Positions 27,273-36,296 of a stretch of 64,000 bases of DNA are shown piece after piece. This DNA comes from Methanolinea sp. UBA277. GTDB lineage: Archaea > Halobacteriota > Methanomicrobia > Methanomicrobiales > Methanospirillaceae. The DNA lies in contig DANP01000025.1 of the NCBI GenBank assembly GCA_002499905.1, positions 21,925-85,924 of the forward strand, given 5' to 3'. The notes below the pieces were generated by a model. That model searched no databases and was not told the origin of the DNA. It saw only the letters and a program-made list of their open reading frames with translations. Position numbers and translations under genes: made by a program. Position 1 is the first letter of the stretch, and each line of letters starts with the position of its first letter.

Positions 27273-27908
27273 ATGCAGTCCTCATTCCGGGAGGATATTC
27301 TGGAAAGGCTCTATAAAGAGCAGGCAACAGGCAAAACAGCCACCCCCCTGGGCTATCTTGCCGCCCTGCTCGACCGGGATGCTGGAGAAGTGGAGAAGAT
27401 CCTCCGGGAAATGGAGAGAGAGGGTGATCTCAGGATCTCTCCTGACAGGACTATCACGCTTACTCCCCGCGGAGAGGAGACCGGGGGGAAAATTATGAGA
27501 AAACACCGCATTCTTGAGTGTTTCTTCTCGGAGATGCTCGGCATGGCTCCGGAGACTGCTGCCGAAGAGGCCTGCACCCTGGAGCATAATGTCTCTGACG
27601 AGGCGATCGAACGCCTGGGAAGGTATATCCGGGCCCCGGGTTGGGCAGGTCCCCGCGGTATGAGGAGGGGGAAGCGGTGGCAGGCTCTGACACTGATCGA
27701 GGCCGCGGAGGGTGATAAACTCGTGGTTTCCTGTGTCAGTTGCCGGGGTCCGGGAATGCGTCTCCACGATCTCGGCCTCTTCCCCGGCACTGCAATATCA
27801 GTTGTCCGAAAAATTCCCGGAAACGGGATCGTCATACGGGTCAAAGAATCTGACATCGCACTCAGTCCGGAAATCGCCGCATCTATTTTCGTGGAGCGGG
27901 CAGGATGA
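27273..27908 (+). CDS. DtxR/MntR-family metal regulator with FeoA-like C-terminal domain
   Basis: A 211-residue iron- or manganese-dependent repressor. Residues ~1-60 form a winged helix; KIMRKHRILECFFSEMLGM and ACTLEHNVSDEAIERL are the DtxR dimerisation/metal region with the Glu and His ligands; residues ~138-211 (LTLIEAAEGDKLVV ... MRLHDLGLFPGTAISVVRK ... IALSPEIAASIFV) are an SH3-like FeoA domain. ATG 27273 is used because TATTATACAA at ~27229-27238 marks the TATA box and earlier in-frame starts lie within it. The stop overlaps feoB as ATGA, so it most likely controls ferrous iron uptake. Confidence 0.9.
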   Translation: MQSSFREDILERLYKEQATGKTATPLGYLAALLDRDAGEVEKILREMEREGDLRISPDRTITLTPRGEETGGKIMRKHRILECFFSEMLGMAPETAAEEACTLEHNVSDEAIERLGRYIRAPGWAGPRGMRRGKRWQALTLIEAAEGDKLVVSCVSCRGPGMRLHDLGLFPGTAISVVRKIPGNGIVIRVKESDIALSPEIAASIFVERAG

Positions 27909-29755
27909 AGATCGGCCTCATCGGAAATCCGAACGTAGGCAAATCACTCATCTTCCACCAGCTGACCGGGCTCGGGGTTGAGGTGAGCAATTACCCGGGC
28001 ACCACCATCGATCTCCAGTGCGGAACTCTCTGTTTTCAGAAGGAGATGGTCGAGATCACCGATCTGCCGGGTATCTATTCGCTCGACGGAGAATCTGAAG
28101 AGGAGCGGATCGTCCGGTCGTTTGTTGATTCGGGTGAAGCCGACGTCATTGTTGCAGTTCTCGATGCAGGAAGGCTCGAACGCAACCTTTACCTCCTGCT
28201 CCAGGTCGCTGAATACCGGCGTCCGATGCTGGTCGTCCTCAACATGATGGATGAGGCTGAAAAATCCGGGATCCAGGTGGATGTCGGAAAACTCTCATCG
28301 CTCCTCGGCATTGAAATAATACCTACCGTTGCCATCCAGGGTAAGAATACCTGTAACATCATTCCTGCCGTTCTTTCGTCCGCACGGTCGCCGACGGTCA
28401 AAGTCCTGTATGATCACCATATCGAAGCTGCCGTAAAAAGTCTGGGAACCATCCATAACCTCGACTGGATCGGGGCCATTCAGGCCCTGATGGGTCATGC
28501 AGAGGATCCTGATGTTCTGGAGGCTGCATCTGCTCTTTCCGAAGAGATTGAGCGGATGCACCGCATGTCCGTTGCCCAGATCATTGCCGGGAACCGGCAT
28601 AACTGTGCCGAACACATCGCGTCAGAAGTCGTCCGGTCGCGGCCCCCGGGGAGAGGTCCGGATATCGACCGGCTTCTCACGAGCCGGCTTCCCGGAATAC
28701 CGATTCTTGTCGCAATCCTGGTCGGTATCCTCCTCACGGTATTCATGGTAGGTTCTTGGCTGGAGGAGGCGATCGTGACCCTGATTGATACCGTTGTGAT
28801 GCAGCCTTTCCTTGCTGTTGGATTTCCCCCGCTTGCAGAGCAGCTCGGCATCTCCCTTATTCTGGCGATCCAGGCCGGATTCGGGATAGCATTTCCGTTC
28901 ATATTCACCTTCTACGTGTTTATTGCACTTCTCGAGGATTCGGGATACCTGACCCGTGCCGCGTTCCTTGCTGACCGCACCCTTCACCGTTTCGGTATGC
29001 ACGGGCAGGGAATCATCCCCCTGGTGCTCGGGTTCGGCTGTAATGTTCCGGCGATCATGAGCATCAGGCTTCTCCGGACGAAACGGGAACGGCTGATCTC
29101 TTCGTTTCTTGTCACCCTGGTCCCCTGTTCGGCACGAACCGTCATCATCGCCGGGCTTGTTGCCGCTTTTGTCGGGCTCGCCGCGGCCATGAGTGTTTAC
29201 CTGATCGTCCTTGCTATCATTCTTATCACCGGGCTGATACTCTCGCGGGTCACTCCCGGTGAACAGTTCGGGATGATCCTCGAGATGTGCCCGCTCCGGC
29301 GACCGAGGGCGAAAAACGTCCTCCTGAAGTCCTGGATGCGCATCAGGGAATTCCTGGTTGTAGCCATGCCCCTGCTCATCATTGCCAGCATCATTCTCGG
29401 ACTTTTCCAGTATTCGGGACTCATGGCAGCATTCGGGGAATTCATTGAACCATTCTCCATTGCTGTGCTCGGCCTGCCCTCATATGCAACAACCGCGCTC
29501 ATCTTCGGGATTCTGCGGAAAGAGATGGCTCTCGAGACGCTGGTCATCCTGGCAGGTACTGCGGATCTGGGGGCTGTCCTTTCCATGGCCCAGATCTATA
29601 TCTTTGCCGTGGTCAGCGTACTCTTTGTCCCCTGCATCGCCACCATCGCGGTCCTGAAAAGAGAGGTCGGAACAAAGATGGCTCTGGTTGTTTCAGCCTA
29701 CACCCTGTTCATGGGCATCCTGGTCGGAGCACTCCTCAATATATTTTTTTCATGA
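27905..29755 (+). CDS. feoB: Ferrous iron transporter FeoB
   Basis: A 616-residue inner-membrane Fe(II) importer. The N-terminal G domain shows GNPNVGKS (residues 7-14), the switch YPGTTID, DLPGIYSL and NMMDEAE; about residues 180-240 are a helical linker; from ~255 there are 8 or more membrane helices with GFGCNVPAIMSIR (the FeoB cysteine motif, here GCNVPA) and VPCSARTVII. It is coupled to the DtxR-FeoA regulator upstream; no separate small feoA gene is present here, so the fused FeoA domain of the regulator may be the only local FeoA-like element. Confidence 0.95.
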   Translation: MKIGLIGNPNVGKSLIFHQLTGLGVEVSNYPGTTIDLQCGTLCFQKEMVEITDLPGIYSLDGESEEERIVRSFVDSGEADVIVAVLDAGRLERNLYLLLQVAEYRRPMLVVLNMMDEAEKSGIQVDVGKLSSLLGIEIIPTVAIQGKNTCNIIPAVLSSARSPTVKVLYDHHIEAAVKSLGTIHNLDWIGAIQALMGHAEDPDVLEAASALSEEIERMHRMSVAQIIAGNRHNCAEHIASEVVRSRPPGRGPDIDRLLTSRLPGIPILVAILVGILLTVFMVGSWLEEAIVTLIDTVVMQPFLAVGFPPLAEQLGISLILAIQAGFGIAFPFIFTFYVFIALLEDSGYLTRAAFLADRTLHRFGMHGQGIIPLVLGFGCNVPAIMSIRLLRTKRERLISSFLVTLVPCSARTVIIAGLVAAFVGLAAAMSVYLIVLAIILITGLILSRVTPGEQFGMILEMCPLRRPRAKNVLLKSWMRIREFLVVAMPLLIIASIILGLFQYSGLMAAFGEFIEPFSIAVLGLPSYATTALIFGILRKEMALETLVILAGTADLGAVLSMAQIYIFAVVSVLFVPCIATIAVLKREVGTKMALVVSAYTLFMGILVGALLNIFFS

Positions 29756-29906
29756 TTTGGCGAGGACCGGTCATGGCTTTAACCTCACACGACCATACTC
29801 GATAGAAAACTGCCCGGATGTGTGGATCAGAAGGAGTGGTTCTGGTGCGGGGAAATGATACCAGGGGACGGGCGATCAGCCCTGTGCCCGGCAGGGGGGA
29901 GGCCTT

Positions 29907-30656
29907 GTGCTCACGTTCATAGGGCTCGGTCTCTACGACCTCGCCGATATTTCAGTAAAGGGACTTGAATGTATCAGGAAAGCAGATTATGTCTTCCTCG
30001 AATCCTACACGTCACGCCTCTCCGGCACATCGGTAGATGAGATGGCGGAGTACTACGGGCATGAGATCCGGATACTATCCCGGGAAGAGGTGGAGGTGGA
30101 TCCCGAACCGGTGCTCGGACTGGCTGAAGAGTTCCACGTCGCATTCCTGACCGGAGGAGACCCGATGGTCTCCACGACCCACATCGATCTGCGGATGCGT
30201 GCCTCCCGCAGGGGGATTGCCACGAACATTATCCATGCCTCATCGATCTCCACTGCCGTATGCGGTCTTTCCGGCCTTCAGAATTACCGGTTCGGAAAAT
30301 CCTGCTCACTTCCCTATCCACACCGTTCCTGGATGCCCCTGACCCCTGCCGGGGTAATATGCGCAAACCGTGAGCGCGATCTCCACACTCTGGTCTACCT
30401 TGATATTCGGGAGGATCGCTGCATGACCATTCCCGAAGCAGTGGATCTCCTCGAGAACCTGTCTGGTAAATCTGGTTTTTCCTTACCGCTCTACGTGGGT
30501 GTTGCCCGAGCAGGTTCGGAATCGTCCGTCGTTGCAGCCGGGGACGCCGGCAGAATGAAAGAGATCGATTTCGGGCCGCCCCTGCACATTCTCATCGTTC
30601 CGGCTTCACTCCATGTGATGGAGCGGGAGTACCTGGAGATGTTTGCGGGATTATGA
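29907..30656 (+). CDS. dphB: Diphthine synthase
   Basis: An S-adenosylmethionine methyltransferase that methylates the modified histidine of elongation factor 2 during diphthamide synthesis. The 249-residue protein begins with GTG ([18 protein letters not shown] is the family start), then [35 protein letters not shown], the SAM-site [16 protein letters not shown] and, near the end, [21 protein letters not shown]. All these match tetrapyrrole-methylase-fold DphB. Its stop overlaps the next gene (ATGA). Confidence 0.95.
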   Translation: MLTFIGLGLYDLADISVKGLECIRKADYVFLESYTSRLSGTSVDEMAEYYGHEIRILSREEVEVDPEPVLGLAEEFHVAFLTGGDPMVSTTHIDLRMRASRRGIATNIIHASSISTAVCGLSGLQNYRFGKSCSLPYPHRSWMPLTPAGVICANRERDLHTLVYLDIREDRCMTIPEAVDLLENLSGKSGFSLPLYVGVARAGSESSVVAAGDAGRMKEIDFGPPLHILIVPASLHVMEREYLEMFAGL

Positions 30657-31225
30657 CCATTCACCACTGCCGGGAGGCCCTCGAGGAGCGGCTCACTGCA
30701 CAGAGGCTTATACCCCCCGAAGGGAGCATTCTCCGTTCCTGTGCCAGTGACACGGCCGGGATGGTCTCGGCCTACTATCATGACGGTCTTGAATTTCTCT
30801 CCCGCGGGGACCGGGCCAATGCCCTTGCCAGCTTCAGCTATGCGCTGGGATGGATTGATGCCGGCATCTGTTTCGGCCTGCTCTCTTCAACCAGCTGCGG
30901 CATCCCTCTCTGCGCCGCTCCAGAGCAACGTTCCTCTGACGACAGTGGAACGCTCCGCGAGAAGACTTCCCGGTACCATTCCTTCCTGTCCCGGGCGCTG
31001 GTCAGCCTTGATCCGGCGCCGGAACCGGATACCTGCCTTTTCGCAGGGGGAGCACGAATTATCCTCATCGGGGAGGTCTTCCTTGCATGGGGAGCGGGAC
31101 TGGAAGCAGGAGGGGATGATGAGAGGGCGCTTGCTGCTTACAGTTACGGATTCGGATGGCTCGATGCCGGTGTACGGGCGGGACTCTTCAGGGTACGGCT
31201 GAACCGCGAACTCTTCACCATTTAA
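30653..31225 (+). CDS. DUF357 family protein
   Basis: A 190-residue archaeal protein. Two similar helical units are seen: [31 protein letters not shown] and a later stretch [26 protein letters not shown], a DUF357-type repeat that looks like a compact alpha-helical bundle and resembles HEPN/TPR-like folds. No catalytic residues are evident. Translation is coupled to dphB through ATGA, an arrangement that suggests a role near translation, though this is inference from position alone. Confidence 0.75.
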   Translation: MTIHHCREALEERLTAQRLIPPEGSILRSCASDTAGMVSAYYHDGLEFLSRGDRANALASFSYALGWIDAGICFGLLSSTSCGIPLCAAPEQRSSDDSGTLREKTSRYHSFLSRALVSLDPAPEPDTCLFAGGARIILIGEVFLAWGAGLEAGGDDERALAAYSYGFGWLDAGVRAGLFRVRLNRELFTI

Positions 31226-31308
31226 GCAGGAAGGCTGTTCCTCAAAATGTTTATACTATGCACGGCAATGTCTTATGAATCCTGCATCGGGGGGTGAGAA
31301 CTGCTCCA

Positions 31309-32328
31309 ATGGAGAAAAAACAGAAGAAATGGCTCTGGATATCGCTCGGCTTCTCTGCTGTCGTTCTCGTAGCTGTCCTCTATTTCACCGTCGATGCAGA
31401 AACCATCACCTATCTGAGACAACTCAGGGTCCCCTTCCTCATCCTTGCCCTCTGCACCCACCTTGCTGCCCTCGGATTCTGGGCTCTCCGGATAAAATTC
31501 ATGAGCCGTTCCCTGGGCTACCGGGTCGGCTTTCTCTATGCACTGAATCTCGTCTTTGCCAACATGCTGGTTGCGGCAATCACTCCTTCCCAGGCTGGCG
31601 GGGAACCGGTCAGGATCCATGAGCTGTATAAAAAGGGGGTCAAGATCGGGGATGCAACCGCCATCGTTATCACCGAACGCATCCTTGATGGCATCGTACT
31701 GGGTATCGGCGGCGCATTCTTCATGTTCGTGCTGGGAAGCGAGTGGCAGCGCATCGGTTCGGCATTCAGCTATTTCATGTATATATCCTGGATTATCATC
31801 ACCGCTTTCGTGATACTCTTTATCTATTCGGTCAAAAAGCCGGATCTGCTCAAGAGGATCATTCATGCCGTGTCAGGTCGTTTCACACGGAAATGGGAGA
31901 GCAGAAAAATCGAAAAGTTTGCCCGGTCCATCGATAGTGAAGTTGATAACTTCCACCAGACCCTGACCGATTTCATGAGCCATGGGAAAAGCGGGCTGGT
32001 TTTCGGGCTTCTCTTCACCGCCCTTTTCTGGTTCTGTGAGTTTATCATCGTCTCTCTCCTCCTGCTCGGCCTCGGGCAGCCGCCCATCTTCATCGAATCG
32101 CTCATCGTCCAGCTGGTCATCGCCCTGGTTATGATGATACCGCTCACACCGGGCGGTTCGGGTATCGCCGAGATCATGTTCACCTCGCTCTACGGCCTCT
32201 TTGTCAATTCATCCATCCTGGGCATCCTCGTCGTGCTCTGGCGATCGATCCTCTTCTACTTCAACATCCTTCTCGGGCTTGTCTCCGGTTTGATCATTGT
32301 CAGGCGTGAAGCACAGGAGACGGGCTGA
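31309..32328 (+). CDS. Flippase-like membrane protein (UPF0104, LPG synthase transmembrane-like)
   Basis: A 339-residue membrane protein with about eight hydrophobic helices. Family marks: LRIKFMSRSLGYRVGFLYALNL, NMLVAAITPSQAGGEPVRIHELYKKG, ITERILDGIVLGIGGAFFM and MMIPLTPGGSGIAEIMFTSLYG. These belong to the lysylphosphatidylglycerol synthase transmembrane / UPF0104 family, in which many archaeal members are thought to move lipid-linked sugars. GGGGGTGAG precedes ATG 31309. It is not part of an obvious glycan operon here; substrate unknown. Confidence 0.82.
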   Translation: MEKKQKKWLWISLGFSAVVLVAVLYFTVDAETITYLRQLRVPFLILALCTHLAALGFWALRIKFMSRSLGYRVGFLYALNLVFANMLVAAITPSQAGGEPVRIHELYKKGVKIGDATAIVITERILDGIVLGIGGAFFMFVLGSEWQRIGSAFSYFMYISWIIITAFVILFIYSVKKPDLLKRIIHAVSGRFTRKWESRKIEKFARSIDSEVDNFHQTLTDFMSHGKSGLVFGLLFTALFWFCEFIIVSLLLLGLGQPPIFIESLIVQLVIALVMMIPLTPGGSGIAEIMFTSLYGLFVNSSILGILVVLWRSILFYFNILLGLVSGLIIVRREAQETG

Positions 32329-32367
32329 ACAAGCCTTATGTTCCTCCCGAACAATTCTCCTGTGAGC

Positions 32368-32820
32368 ATGGATCCGGCAAAGTGCAGGGTAAAAGGGGTA
32401 TACATGGCAGTCGGGAACCTTGGGGCTTCACCAGCGGTGATACTCTCCATGAATAATGACACCTGCCTCCCCATCTACATCGGTCTCTGGGAGGCCATGT
32501 CCATCAATGCCGCACTCAACAACGAGGTCCCACCCCGTCCGCTCACCCATGACCTGTTCGTTGATTTCCTCGAACGGTTCAATATCATTCTGAAGGCCCT
32601 GGTGATCGATTCCATCGAGGATGGAGTGTACTATGCGAATATGATCCTTGAGCAGGATCACCACGAGCTGACCATGGACTGCAGGCCGAGCGACGGAATT
32701 GCCATCAGCATCAGGTGTCAGGCAGACATCCTGATCACTGAGGAAGTCATCAGCACTTCTGCGATCCCGGCCGAAGAACTCCCTTCGCTGATGGATATCG
32801 GAACCTATCTTTCCGGCTGA
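32368..32820 (+). CDS. DUF151 bifunctional-nuclease-domain protein
   Basis: A ~150-residue protein of the DUF151 family. It shows CRVKGVYMAVGNLGASPAVILS, NNDTCLPIYIGLWEAMSINAAL, RPLTHDLFVDFLERF, a middle strand GVYYANMIL, and RPSDGIAISIRCQADILITEEV. A few plant and bacterial members have nuclease activity, but this does not prove it here. The start is put at ATG 32368 because it has a GTGAGC just before it and matches the family start; ATG 32338 is the alternative. It is convergent with hisE, with one base between their stops. Confidence 0.78.
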   Translation: MDPAKCRVKGVYMAVGNLGASPAVILSMNNDTCLPIYIGLWEAMSINAALNNEVPPRPLTHDLFVDFLERFNIILKALVIDSIEDGVYYANMILEQDHHELTMDCRPSDGIAISIRCQADILITEEVISTSAIPAEELPSLMDIGTYLSG

Positions 32821-32821
32821 A

Positions 32822-33115
32822 CTACCGCCGCCGTTTCGCGAGCTCCCCGATTACTTCGGAAAATTCCACGCCCGCGGCTTTCAGGGCAACCATGAAATGG
32901 AACTGGAGATCAGCGGCTTCAGAGACTATTCGTGCGTGATCGCCATTCTTCACGGCGATGATGAATTCGGTTGTCTCCTCACCGACCTTTTCCAGGGCAC
33001 GGTCGGCCCCTTTTTCACTGGAAATAAGCCGGGAGACATAAGATGCTGGCGACGGATGCTCAAACCGATCGGTGATCACCGTCCAGAGATCATCGAGTAC
33101 AGAACTGATGGTCAT
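32822..33115 (-). CDS. hisE: Phosphoribosyl-ATP diphosphatase
   Basis: A 97-residue enzyme that hydrolyses PR-ATP to PR-AMP, step two of histidine synthesis. EKGADRALEKVGEETTEFIIAVKNGD and VSEAADLQFHFMVAL contain the E-E-x-x-E and E-x-A-D metal-binding residues of the MazG-like HisE fold. It overlaps the KH-domain gene by four bases (ATGA), an unusual partner; no other his gene is in the window. Confidence 0.93.
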   Translation of the reverse strand: MTISSVLDDLWTVITDRFEHPSPASYVSRLISSEKGADRALEKVGEETTEFIIAVKNGDHARIVSEAADLQFHFMVALKAAGVEFSEVIGELAKRRR

Positions 33116-33555
33116 GCTTCGTCCTCCACTACCATCAGTTCACCTACCTCCTCACCCCAGAATTTCCGGACAAGGAGCCGCGCTTTCTCAATATTTGAAC
33201 CTTTTTTGCCAATTGCCGTCCCCAGGTCGCTCCTCTTCCGGAGTGTGATCGTAAGGAGGCCGCTCTCCGGATCTTTCTCCACCCGCGAAATACTGACCGG
33301 CCGGAAGATATTGGCTATGAACTCGTCCCGTCCCTCGGAATATTCTACCATTTCTATCCGTTTCCCGAGAACATTCTGCATCCTCCTGATATTTTCGCCC
33401 TTTTTTCCGATGGCAAGTCCCATGTCTCCCGGTCTGATGATATAGACGATCCGCTCGAATTTTTCATCAATAATACAATCCAAGGCCGTGGCTTTGGTCA
33501 GGATCCGGAGTTCTTCGATATACCTCCGTTCCTTGAAGCCGATATTCCGATCCAT
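33112..33555 (-). CDS. nusA: NusA-like RNA-binding protein with two KH domains
   Basis: A 147-residue archaeal NusA homologue thought to bind RNA during transcription. It has only the two KH domains: GDMGLAIGKKGENIRRMQ and DLGTAIGKKGSNIEKARLLV carry the G-x-x-G loops. The S1 and N-terminal domains of bacterial NusA are absent, as is normal in archaea. I start at ATG 33555 (MDRNIGFKER) instead of 33621, since the longer version adds an untypical tail. In many archaea this gene lies with rpoA/rps12 genes; here it is with hisE. Confidence 0.88.
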   Translation of the reverse strand: MDRNIGFKERRYIEELRILTKATALDCIIDEKFERIVYIIRPGDMGLAIGKKGENIRRMQNVLGKRIEMVEYSEGRDEFIANIFRPVSISRVEKDPESGLLTITLRKRSDLGTAIGKKGSNIEKARLLVRKFWGEEVGELMVVEDEA

Positions 33556-33652
33556 TGATAAAATCGTGTATATGTTATCATGAGAGTGAATTAAAAGGTA
33601 TTGGACCGGCCCCGCGGACATGTGGAGACCGGGAAAAAAGAGGTTCTCTCTC

Positions 33653-34387
33653 TTATCTGATAAGATAGGAGAGAGAGACTTGGGCAGTCACGGTGACCTG
33701 GCCTGGCTCGATAGGTGTCGGAACCGCGGCATCTTTCATCGCAGCTCCTGCGGCCATCCGGTTGTCGTAGAACACCGGTGTGTATACCGATCCGACTGTA
33801 ATCGACTGGACTCCGGTAATGGTGGTGCCCGTGGCCAGGGCGACCACATCAGCATCGGCCCGTGCCTTCCTGACAGCCATGGTGAGAACTTCGGCCCGGA
33901 GTGCCTGCTCTTTCTCAGGACTCACCCTGAAATAGATCGAATTAACCTGGTTTGCGCCATTCGCAACGGTGATATCAATAATCTCACCAGCCCGGCTGAT
34001 ATCCCGCACCGTTATCTGCACGGTGTTCGTGACCTGATAGTAGGTGATCTTCTTTCCGAACGGAAGGTTATCATCATCGTAGACGGGGTATATGGAGTAT
34101 CCGGAGGTCTGGATATCCTCACGGGAAATCCCGGCAGCGACCAGTGCGGAAATCAGGCCGTCCATGATCCGTGCATTGTCTGCCTGCGCCACTTTGACAT
34201 CCCTGTTCTGGGTCTGTACTCCGGAGGAGATCATGGCGATATCGGGTGTGGCCATGATCTCCCCGTTTCCTGTGACTGATATTGTCTTTTCAGGACACAG
34301 GGAGGGATCTGCAGCGGTGGCCGACAGGGGTATCACTGCAAGGACCAGCATGAAGGCGGTTGCGAGGAGGAGATATCTGTTCTTCAT
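33653..34387 (-). CDS. Exported SIMPL-domain protein (DUF541)
   Basis: A 244-residue protein with a signal peptide (NRYLLLATAFMLVLAVIPLSATA) from ATG 34387, which follows GGTGACAGAG; upstream GTG 34405 is less likely. The mature part is a SIMPL/DUF541 fold: ISVTGNGEIMATPDIAMISSGVQTQ, ISREDIQTSGYSIYPVYD, ITYYQVTNTVQITVRDI and ALRAEVLTMAVRKARADADVVA. Related proteins in bacteria are periplasmic, and their role is poorly defined. It is divergent from the leuC-like operon. Confidence 0.85.
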   Translation of the reverse strand: MKNRYLLLATAFMLVLAVIPLSATAADPSLCPEKTISVTGNGEIMATPDIAMISSGVQTQNRDVKVAQADNARIMDGLISALVAAGISREDIQTSGYSIYPVYDDDNLPFGKKITYYQVTNTVQITVRDISRAGEIIDITVANGANQVNSIYFRVSPEKEQALRAEVLTMAVRKARADADVVALATGTTITGVQSITVGSVYTPVFYDNRMAAGAAMKDAAVPTPIEPGQVTVTAQVSLSYLIR

Positions 34388-34545
34388 CTCTGTCACCAGT
34401 CTCACTATTCCATGGAAAAATTCAAATATTTATCCTTGAGTGTGAAAAATTTCGTAGTCTGTCGTATTCCCTCCCTCCTGCAAACCGGCCGGGACGGAGC
34501 CACAACTGCCTTATTCTCCTATCTCACATTATACGTGAGCATTGC

Positions 34546-35796
34546 ATGGGAGCAACTGTTGTAGAGAAAATATTCTCATCCAGATGCGGCCGGACGGTCA
34601 GGGCCGGAGAGGTCGTCATGGCCCCGGTGGACGGAGCGATGATCCATGATATCACCGGGCCGCTTGCCATCAGGAATTTTTTCCAGATGGGCGGAACCAG
34701 GGTGTTCGATCCACGGAAGGTCATCATGCTCTTCGACCACCAGGTCCCGGCCGATTCCATTACTGCGGCAGAGAACCAGGCCTTCATGCGGACGTTTGCC
34801 GGTGATCAGGGCATCCATAACTATGATATCAGGGAAGGGATCTGTCATCAGGTTGTAATGGAGAAGGGACTCGCTGCACCCGGTGAGATCATTGTCGGCG
34901 CAGATTCCCACACCTGCATGTACGGCGCTGCCGGTGCATTTGCGACCGGTATTGGTTCCACCGATATGGGATTTGTCCTCAAGTTCGGTGCTCTCTACTT
35001 CAGGGTCCCGGAGAGCATCAGGGCCGAAGTCACCGGCAGGTTCGCACGGAGAGTCGGGCCAAAAGATCTTATCCTCTCCATAGCCCATGATATCGGGGCA
35101 GACGGTGCAACCTACCAGGCAATCGAGTTTGTCGGGGAGACCATGGAAGGGATGGGGATGGAAGGCCGGATGACCTGCTGCAATATGGCTATCGAGATGG
35201 GTGCAAAGGCGGGTATTGTTCCCCCGGATCGCATCACCTATGCCTACCTGGAGGGCCGCCGCGCTGTCAGACCGGTTGATCTCTCGCCTGATCCGGATGC
35301 CCGCTATGCTGACCGGCGGACGTACGATGTGACCGATCTGGGGCCCCGGGTTGCAGTCCCGCACAACGTCGACCTGGCCGTACCGGTAGAGGATGTGGCA
35401 GGCATCCGCATAGACCAGGTGTTCATCGGCTCCTGCACCAACGGGAGATTTGAAGACCTTGCCGAAGCCGCAGAAGTGCTCGCAGACAACCGGTTCTCCG
35501 ACGGTGTCCGGGTTATCATCATCCCGGCATCGCGGGACGAGTACCTCAAGGCGCTCCGTTCCGGACTGATAGAACGCTTCGTTTCTGCCGGTGCCCTGGT
35601 GGAGGCTCCCTGCTGCGGCCCCTGCATGGGAGGAGCATTCGGCCTGCTCGGCCCTGGGGAGGTCTCCCTCTCCACCTCCAACCGGAATTTCCGGGGAAGG
35701 CAGGGGAGCACGGAAGCAAAGGTGTATCTCTGCTCTCCAGCAACAGCGGCAGCCAGTGCGATGTATGGTGAGATCACCGACCCGAGGGAGGTGTAA
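34546..35796 (+). CDS. leuC: 3-isopropylmalate dehydratase (homoaconitase-type) large subunit
   Basis: A 416-residue aconitase-family large subunit. Iron-sulfur cysteines appear in IGSCTNGRFEDL and CCGPCMGG, with the active-site region VGADSHTCMYGAAGAFATGIGSTD. It pairs with the small subunit 2 bases downstream. Archaeal members work either in leucine synthesis or, as homoaconitase, in the 2-oxosuberate route to coenzyme B; the small subunit decides specificity, and its loop points to isopropylmalate. ATG 34546 begins the family-typical MGATVVEKI; the frame stays open upstream without good start signals. Confidence 0.9.
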   Translation: MGATVVEKIFSSRCGRTVRAGEVVMAPVDGAMIHDITGPLAIRNFFQMGGTRVFDPRKVIMLFDHQVPADSITAAENQAFMRTFAGDQGIHNYDIREGICHQVVMEKGLAAPGEIIVGADSHTCMYGAAGAFATGIGSTDMGFVLKFGALYFRVPESIRAEVTGRFARRVGPKDLILSIAHDIGADGATYQAIEFVGETMEGMGMEGRMTCCNMAIEMGAKAGIVPPDRITYAYLEGRRAVRPVDLSPDPDARYADRRTYDVTDLGPRVAVPHNVDLAVPVEDVAGIRIDQVFIGSCTNGRFEDLAEAAEVLADNRFSDGVRVIIIPASRDEYLKALRSGLIERFVSAGALVEAPCCGPCMGGAFGLLGPGEVSLSTSNRNFRGRQGSTEAKVYLCSPATAAASAMYGEITDPREV

Positions 35797-35798
35797 CC

Positions 35799-36296
35799 AT
35801 GCGGGTGTGGAAATTTTCCAACAACATCGACACGGATGCCATCATACCCGGACGATACCTTATCCACAATGATCCCTGTGTGCTCGCCCGTCATGCATTT
35901 GAAGGTACCAGGAATGAATTTGCAGGGCAGGTCCGCGAAGGTGACGTGATCGTCGCCGGTCGTAACTTTGGGTGCGGGTCATCCCGGGAACATGCCCCGC
36001 TCGCTCTCACCGGGGCAGGGATCAGGATCATAATTGCCCGGTCGTTCGCCCGGATCTTCTACCGGAATGCCGTGAATGTGGGGATTCTCCCGCTCGTCTG
36101 TGAACAGGCGGATGAGATACCTGACGGATCTGAAATCACCGTTGACATCGAGGGCAGCTCTGTTGAAACGGGGGGGAAGTGGTATCCGGTCGAGCCGGTA
36201 CCCGGCTTCATGCAGGATATCATAAGTGCTGGAGGCCTTGTCGCGTATGCACGCGATCTTGAGGAGATTGAGACATGTACCGGGTCGCAGCGATAG
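35799..36296 (+). CDS. leuD: 3-isopropylmalate dehydratase small subunit
   Basis: A 165-residue swivelling subunit of the aconitase family. [15 protein letters not shown] near the N-terminus holds the specificity loop; [15 protein letters not shown] and [19 protein letters not shown] are conserved. In Methanocaldococcus the loop is YLVY in isopropylmalate isomerase and YLRT in homoaconitase. Here it is YLIH, without the arginine needed for the longer dicarboxylate, so leucine synthesis is favoured. It overlaps the dehydrogenase gene by 22 bases, which completes a three-gene operon. Confidence 0.88.
   Translation: MRVWKFSNNIDTDAIIPGRYLIHNDPCVLARHAFEGTRNEFAGQVREGDVIVAGRNFGCGSSREHAPLALTGAGIRIIIARSFARIFYRNAVNVGILPLVCEQADEIPDGSEITVDIEGSSVETGGKWYPVEPVPGFMQDIISAGGLVAYARDLEEIETCTGSQR

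Noticed and set aside
32338..32820. DUF151 start at ATG 32338
   Set aside because: No ribosome site and ten extra residues not typical of the family; ATG 32368 is preceded by GTGAGC.
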